The position numbers and the translations under genes are program-made. The notes below the pieces were generated by a model. It was not told the DNA's origin and ran no database searches. It was given only the letters and a program-made list of their open reading frames with translations. Below, in pieces: positions 58,878 to 64,000 of a DNA stretch of 64,000 nt (position 1 is the first letter of the stretch; every line of letters begins with the position of its first letter). This DNA is from Rhinopithecus roxellana (Eukaryota; Chordata; Mammalia; Primates; Cercopithecidae), in NCBI RefSeq assembly GCF_007565055.1, contig NC_044564.1, positions 78,450,563 through 78,514,562 on the forward strand, read 5' to 3'.

Positions 58878-59745
58878 AAAGTGCTCTTTTTTATCCCTTC
58901 TTAACTCTCTTTTTGCCTTCGTTAAATTTTCATCGAATATCACAATTATCTTCTTTTCCAAAAGTTTGGTCAAGTGCAAACATTTCAAACTTGAATTTAG
59001 CACTCTTTCTAAGCCAAGGCAATCAGTATATACCAATACCAATTTGGCATGCCCTTGCACGAATGTGATATTCAATATAAAAGTGGGTTGCAAGAAGCAA
59101 AGAATCAGAAATTGTAATAAAGTAGAGGAAGAGAAAAATTCTAATGGAATTCAGAACCAAAATTGAGCTGTCCAAATCTATTGTTTATATGTGGGTTTAA
59201 TTTTACCAGAACTGCTTGCTCAGCTTCATATAAATCCAGGGAAAAAAGTCACTTTCACATGAAGAAATATGAACTGGAATTCAGAATACAGCAAAGAAAA
59301 AAAAAATCAGCTCTCATCTGTCTACATGAGCAAAATTATTTCACTAATTTTCTTTTTGATTCATGGTTTCTACTTTGCAATAGTTTTAGATGGAGTCCAC
59401 AGAAACTAAACGTCTCTGTTGCAGTAGAAGAGTATGAACAGTTTGCTCCTCCTATTAGGTGAGGGATGGCAACTAAGTTACAGGCATCTCTAAAGATAGA
59501 ATAATGCTGGGTTTGCAAATTTGCCCCCTGTAAACTAGCTTTGTTAGGTTGAGGTGGAACAAATATATTCAGGAGCCTATCCAAAGATAGCAGTGTACAG
59601 TTTCTGTCTTATAAGTGCTATGCATCACTTTACTTTAGATCTTTGTATTCTTCTCAGTTTAGAGAATACAAACATGACTCAGTGAAACAAGGCATACAAA
59701 CAAGATGCTCAACATTATCCTTACCACACCCTTCCCACTTTTTAT
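58878..59745. other. Unassigned stretch between 35-bp repeats
   Basis: No repeat family recognised. The frame 59163-59462 has no domain. Confidence 0.45.
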
Positions 59746-59780
59746 ACTTGTTAAGAGGTCATTACGCTTCCTTGCATCCC
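59746..59780 (+). repeat. 35-bp direct repeat, copy 2
   Basis: Same strand as copy 1, start-to-start distance 903 bp. Confidence 0.95.
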
Positions 59781-61019
59781 CACCTACCTTCTTTTTAAAT
59801 TCTAACTATAAAAAAAGGAAAAAAAAGAAAGAAATTGAATACACTTCTAATTATGTGGCAGTTGTTCCTGAGCTGGGAATACATATTCCTAGACTGTAGA
59901 CAGGTTGCCTCAGACTGCGGACAAGTTTTCTCAACTGCCAATGCCCAGCAGAATTCTCAAAGGAAGGGATGAGGAGCTGTCTCCTCCTGAAGCAGCTATT
60001 TCCTTAGAACGTTCAATTGAAACATCCCTTTGCTATTATGAGCCATGGCCTGCTTATAATTTGGGCTACCAGCTTGGGTTCTGCCCTACTGAGTTGTATA
60101 AAATAAGTGTGTTTTTTCTTCATCACAGCTCTTCAAAGTCTTGATGTTCCCTTTTGGTTTGTTTTGTTCTTTATTACACAGGACATTATTCCTTATAACC
60201 AATCCACTGAGAAGGCATCACACTTGTGCATAACTACAAAAATATGGCATTGATATATTAAAGAACACCAAAAAAAAAAATCTATCTGTAGGGAATAGAC
60301 AACTCTAATCCTTTCTCCCCATAAATATTTATTTCTAACACGGCTGAAATGTAGACTCGCTTGTAGACGTCCAACAAGAAAACAAATGCTAGAAACATTT
60401 TCCAAAAGAATTAACTTTCACGGAGTTAAGCTTTATGCCATTGGCAGATTTCCATAAAGGAAATTTTATGTCCAAACGTGATATCCACACCTCTAGCATA
60501 TAAAGCTATTCTTTAGGTCAGATAAGTCAGTAGGTTAGTAATAATGAGTTGCATTTCTAAGTGGTGTCTATAAAGGAACTCAGAGTGGTGAGAAGCCCCA
60601 GATCTATCAAAGGTAGACTTAAAGCACCAAGCTATACATTCAATGCAATTCTTGTAAATTAATGGTTTCCCATCAAATATGATACAGTTTATTAAGTGGC
60701 ATCATACATTTCAAAGCCAGATATGCTGTGTATAATCATTTGATAACAGAAGATTAATGTTTTCTGCATAGATCCTCTTGAATTTGGTTCTTTATGAAAT
60801 GCCGAACAATTTTTCCCTTTGCTTTTGAGTTTAACAAAGCCACAACATAAAAATCATTCTTTAGGTGAAGAAGTTGATTTTGAGTTATTTTCACTGAATA
60901 TTGTTTTCTTTATTACAAATGTCTGGACTTTCTCTGTTCCCTAAGTCAAGACACTTTGTAGTCTGACCTTAACTGTAAAGGAGATAAAAAGGAAATTTTT
61001 AGATACTGACATATAGCTA
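59781..61019. other. Unassigned stretch
   Basis: No repeat or gene recognised. Non-repetitive in appearance. Confidence 0.45.
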
Positions 61020-61101
61020 TTAGATTGGCACAAGGGTAACTTGTGCCACACAAAGGTAACTGTGGCAATTACTTACCACAGTTACTTTTGCACCAATCTA
61101 A
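61020..61101. mobile_element. MADE1 (mariner-derived MITE)
   Basis: 82 bp with terminal inverted repeats TTAGATTGG and CCAATCTAA and the hallmark acttttgcaccaatc. Preceded by TA (61018-61019); the right-hand TA has become TG. The inner part pairs perfectly over 10 bp (61056-61065 with 61076-61085). MADE1 copies are the known source of the miR-548 family. Confidence 0.9.
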
Positions 61102-62309
61102 TGCTAAAAAAGCAGAGGGGGGTTTGCTTCTTGAAAACAATCTGATGCATTAATTTTCCACAAAGTTCCCATCAGATGTCATCAAATTAAACACACTGTG
61201 CAGATGGGAAAAGACTGACTATTGAAACAATTAACCATTGTGAGTCATTTCCTTAATCTGCTTTTGTTTTAGCCAAGATGTCAAGTGGTGACAGACACTG
61301 TTAAATTTCACAAGCTCTCCTGTCTTCTTGGAAATAGCATAACACAATTGACAGAGCTCAGCTTGATAAATCTGCCAAACTAATGGTGAGAGCTCTTTCC
61401 TTCTACTTTTCAATGCCAAAATCCAAAGATATTATGCAGAACCTATTCAACAAGAAGAGGACAAAGTCCATTTTGTTCTATCTGAATTGTCCCACTTGAT
61501 CACCTGCTGACTCTTAGTTTCCCAATCTCTTTGAATCGAAGCTAAAATGAACAAGATAAAAATTTCATTTATTCAGTCTCCACTATCTCAGATAAAGGTC
61601 ATCATGGAGCCTGAGTTTTTCTGAACTCTGCCATTTGCTTCAGCTTGGCCTGAAATTTTACTGCTTTAGATGACCCAGTTTACCACTTACCAGTTTAGAT
61701 GACTTTTAGATAATCAAAAGCCACTTGCCCTAATGTAACTAAAACATTATCTTGGATGTACGACTTCACTATTCATGTGCAGCATGTCATTTGCATGTCG
61801 AAGGAGGAGGGGGATAAAACCACCCCATGATGGTCTTGTTCTAATCAGGGAAAAGGATTCCTAGGCAGCTTCTCCAGCACAAGCTTCCAAATCACTAACC
61901 ATTCTTTTGTCACTTTTATTTTCACAGTACATAGCTTACTACCATCTAGAACTCATCTCTGACTGACTCTGGAGGAAAGAACAGTAAGACCTCAGGAACT
62001 CAGGTAAGCCAGGAACAACGCCATGGCCCACTCTCCAACGTAAGAAAGGAGTTCGGGGATTCCAGTCAGCTGCAACAGCCAGCTTCAGGCAAATAAAAGG
62101 TGACCATTCCAGATGTACAAAGGCAACAGCTGACCCAAGATTGGACAGAAGAACATAGCAGCTGGTATGCAGGAAGAAACCAACACCTGGCACTCTGGAA
62201 GTCATCAGAAAGCCCATCCAATCTTGGCAGGACCCCAGCCAGCACAAAGCAAACAATACCACCAATTGGTTCCACTTTAAATGTATGACAACCAACCTCA
62301 AATGGGCTC
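61102..62309. other. Unassigned, non-repetitive stretch with an octamer motif
   Basis: No repeat named. ATTTGCAT at 61789-61796 is a perfect octamer (POU-factor) word. The minus frame 61939-62301 (120 codons) has no recognised domain. Confidence 0.4.
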
Positions 62310-62674
62310 TGTATTAGTCCATTCTGAAGTTGCTATGAACAAATACCTGAGACTAGGTAATTTATAAAGAAAAGAGGTTTAATTGACTCATAGTTCCACG
62401 TGGCTGGGGAGGCCTCAGGAAACTTACAATCATGGCTGAAGGCACATCTTCACAAGGCAGCAGGAGAGAGAATGAGGGCCAGCAGGCGAAATGCCAGATG
62501 CTTATGTAAACATTCAGATATTGTGAGACTCACTCATCATCATGAGAACAGCATGGGGGAACCACCCCCGTGATTCAATTACCTCCACTTGGTCCTGCCC
62601 TTGAATCATGGGAATTATGGGGATTGCAATTCAAGGTGAGATTTGGGTGGGGACACAGAGCCAAAACCATATCA
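62310..62674 (-). mobile_element. THE1/MST-type solo LTR
   Basis: 365-bp reverse-complement MaLR LTR (tgtattagtccattctg ... aaaaccatatca) with a perfect 5-bp duplication GGCTC at 62305-62309 and 62675-62679. No internal sequence adjoins either side, so it is a solo LTR. Confidence 0.95.
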
Positions 62675-62982
62675 GGCTCTTAATGTTCCTGGCAATCATA
62701 CCACATTTCCATAACACATTTACTCTCCCATTCCCAGAGTGGTTTTTCACAACTCCCTTTTCTCAGACCTCTCCAACACCACCTTTCCCATCGATTCTGA
62801 TGATCTTTACTTTAAAAAATTGAAGCAACCAGAAGAGAACCTTCATGAACTGCTACCTCTGTCTCTACCTACTTACCTACTAACATCTGTACTCATATAG
62901 TCTGGTTTCCCACCTATGAGCATATTCTCCTGTCTAAAGTCCTTCCACCTGAGCACTTTTTAGGTCTTTTGCCTTTTTGAAG
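62675..62982. other. Unassigned stretch
   Basis: Pyrimidine-rich DNA between two LTRs. Nothing recognised. Confidence 0.4.
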
Positions 62983-63350
62983 TGAAATGGACTGAATGTC
63001 TGTGCCCACCCAAAATTCATATGTTAAAATCTTAACTCCTAATATAATGCTATCAGGAGGTAGGGCCTTTGGGAAGTAGTTAGGTCATAAAGAGAAGGCT
63101 TCATGAATTAGATTAATGTCCTTTAAAAGAAACCCCAGAGAGCTTTCTCATACCTTTTCTGCCACATGCAGATACGATGAGCAGACAGACATCCATAGCT
63201 CAGGAGAGGGCCTTTGCCAGAACCCATCCATGCTGGCACCCTAATCTCTGACTTCTGGCCTTAAGAACTGAGAGAAATATGTTGCCGTTGTTTTCAAACC
63301 CCCACAGTCTATGGTACTCTGTTATATCAGCCCGAACTGACTAAAACACA
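62983..63350 (+). mobile_element. MLT1A-like MaLR LTR
   Basis: Opens atggactgaatgtctgtgcc and carries aaaattcatatgttaaaatc, gtagggcctttgggaag, aaaccccagagagctttctc, a gagaaatatgttgccgttg block and cccgaactgactaaaacaca at the end. Confidence 0.88.
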
Positions 63351-63463
63351 AGGATATGTATCCACCAATTCACCCATCCTCAACAAACTTCTCTTTCTGC
63401 TGACCTTTTTCCCTTTTCATAAAAATGTGATTTAAATTTTTCCATCTTAAAAGAAAACTACAA

Positions 63464-63543
63464 ATGTATGTATATACATATATATGCATATATACACATT
63501 ATTTCTCTGTGTGCGTGTGTGTGTGTGTGTGTGTGCATATGCT
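63464..63543. repeat. (TA)n-(TG)n microsatellite
   Basis: tatataca/tatatgca alternation at 63470-63500, then a (GT)n run of about 12 units (63512-63535). Confidence 0.9.
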
Positions 63544-63584
63544 TACCTTTTAGAGACTAGAGGATGCTTACAGATCATCTAAGC

Positions 63585-63762
63585 TAGTGGTTCTCAAACC
63601 TGAGGGAACACTAGAATTTCATGGGGAATTTTAACAAGAATACCAATGTCAGGGTTCTTTCTTTCAGAGATTCTGATACAGTTGATATAGGGTATGACCT
63701 GGGCATCAGTATTTTCCACATTTCATGTGATTCTGATGTGCACCCAAAGTTGAGAAACACTA
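63585..63762 (+). mobile_element. MER5A-like hAT-Charlie MITE
   Basis: 178 bp opening tagtggttctcaaacctg and ending gttgagaaacacta, with the internal agagattctgatacagttg. The 8-bp flanks ATCTAAGC (63577-63584) and ATCTAGGC (63763-63770) match at 7 of 8, as expected for hAT target duplication. Confidence 0.9.
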
Positions 63763-64000
63763 ATCTAGGCTAGATATTTTTGTTACATGAAATAATGAAA
63801 GTCCAGAAAGGCGAAGCAACTCACCCAAGCCCAAATTTTAATAGCAGAGCCAAGAAAAAAATCCAGCACAACTGATTGCTAGTCTCATGCTCTTTTGACA
63901 ACATTGGGCAATATGTCATATACACACACACAAATGTAATCATTGGCAAAGAACTGTGAATGGCACCATAAGTAATGAACTCACTAATTGTTCATTTCCA

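Noticed and set aside
61939..62301. 120-codon minus frame
   Set aside because: No domain, no conserved start context and length within chance expectation.
1..64000. CRISPR arrays, bacterial operons, tRNA or rRNA genes, novel mobile systems
   Set aside because: No regularly spaced repeats, no prokaryotic gene layout and no cloverleaf or rRNA sequence recognised. The repeat content is that of a primate chromosome.

Overview
The window looks like primate, almost certainly human or great-ape, nuclear DNA. AluY, AluS and AluJ copies, primate L1PA-type LINE-1 elements, THE1/MST (MaLR) LTRs, MADE1, MER5A, MER20, MIR and L2 all occur together, and there is no bacterial-style gene density. I see no intact cellular protein-coding gene, no convincing exon, no tRNA, rRNA or snRNA gene and no CRISPR array. 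Most short open frames behave as chance frames in about 60% AT DNA. The long ones belong to dead LINE-1 copies.

Layout. 1-4690 is a nest of insertions: an old minus-strand L1 holds an Alu piece, which holds a minus-strand MaLR provirus, whose internal region holds a further LTR with a perfect 5-bp target duplication. 4.7-12.8 kb is mostly single-copy-looking DNA with scattered AluY, L2, MER20, MaLR and MLT1 LTRs, MIR and L1ME pieces. 13.5-17.2 kb carries two same-strand copies of one ancient LTR. The second is split by an MLT1 LTR that is itself split by a THE1/MST LTR. 17.2-22 kb is a decayed plus-strand L1 broken up by an Alu monomer, an MLT1 LTR and other repeats. 22-29.4 kb is mixed repeat and single-copy DNA containing a perfect 20-bp inverted repeat and a short L1 3' end with two adjacent perfect hairpins.

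29.4-35.76 kb is the main feature, a near full-length plus-strand L1PA. It has a 5'UTR promoter, a broken ORF1 and a broken ORF2, and its reverse transcriptase region is split by a 137-bp L1 tail with 15-bp target duplications. Two further plus-strand 5'-truncated L1 copies follow at 35.96-37.8 kb and 43.58-44.71 kb. The latter is about 98% identical to the 3' part of the 29.4-kb copy. 44.7-64 kb is largely unassigned DNA with L2, MIR, L1ME, MADE1, THE1/MST, MLT1 and MER5A copies.

No genes here act together as a pathway. The biology is transposon history: target-primed insertion, LTR recombination to solo LTRs, nested ageing and microsatellite growth from poly-A tails. The points most worth a second look are the micro-L1 insertion inside ORF2, the two sets of perfect inverted repeats, the pair of near-identical direct L1 repeats, and the older-type L1 5'UTR that keeps the roughly 129-bp segment absent from the youngest human L1 copies.
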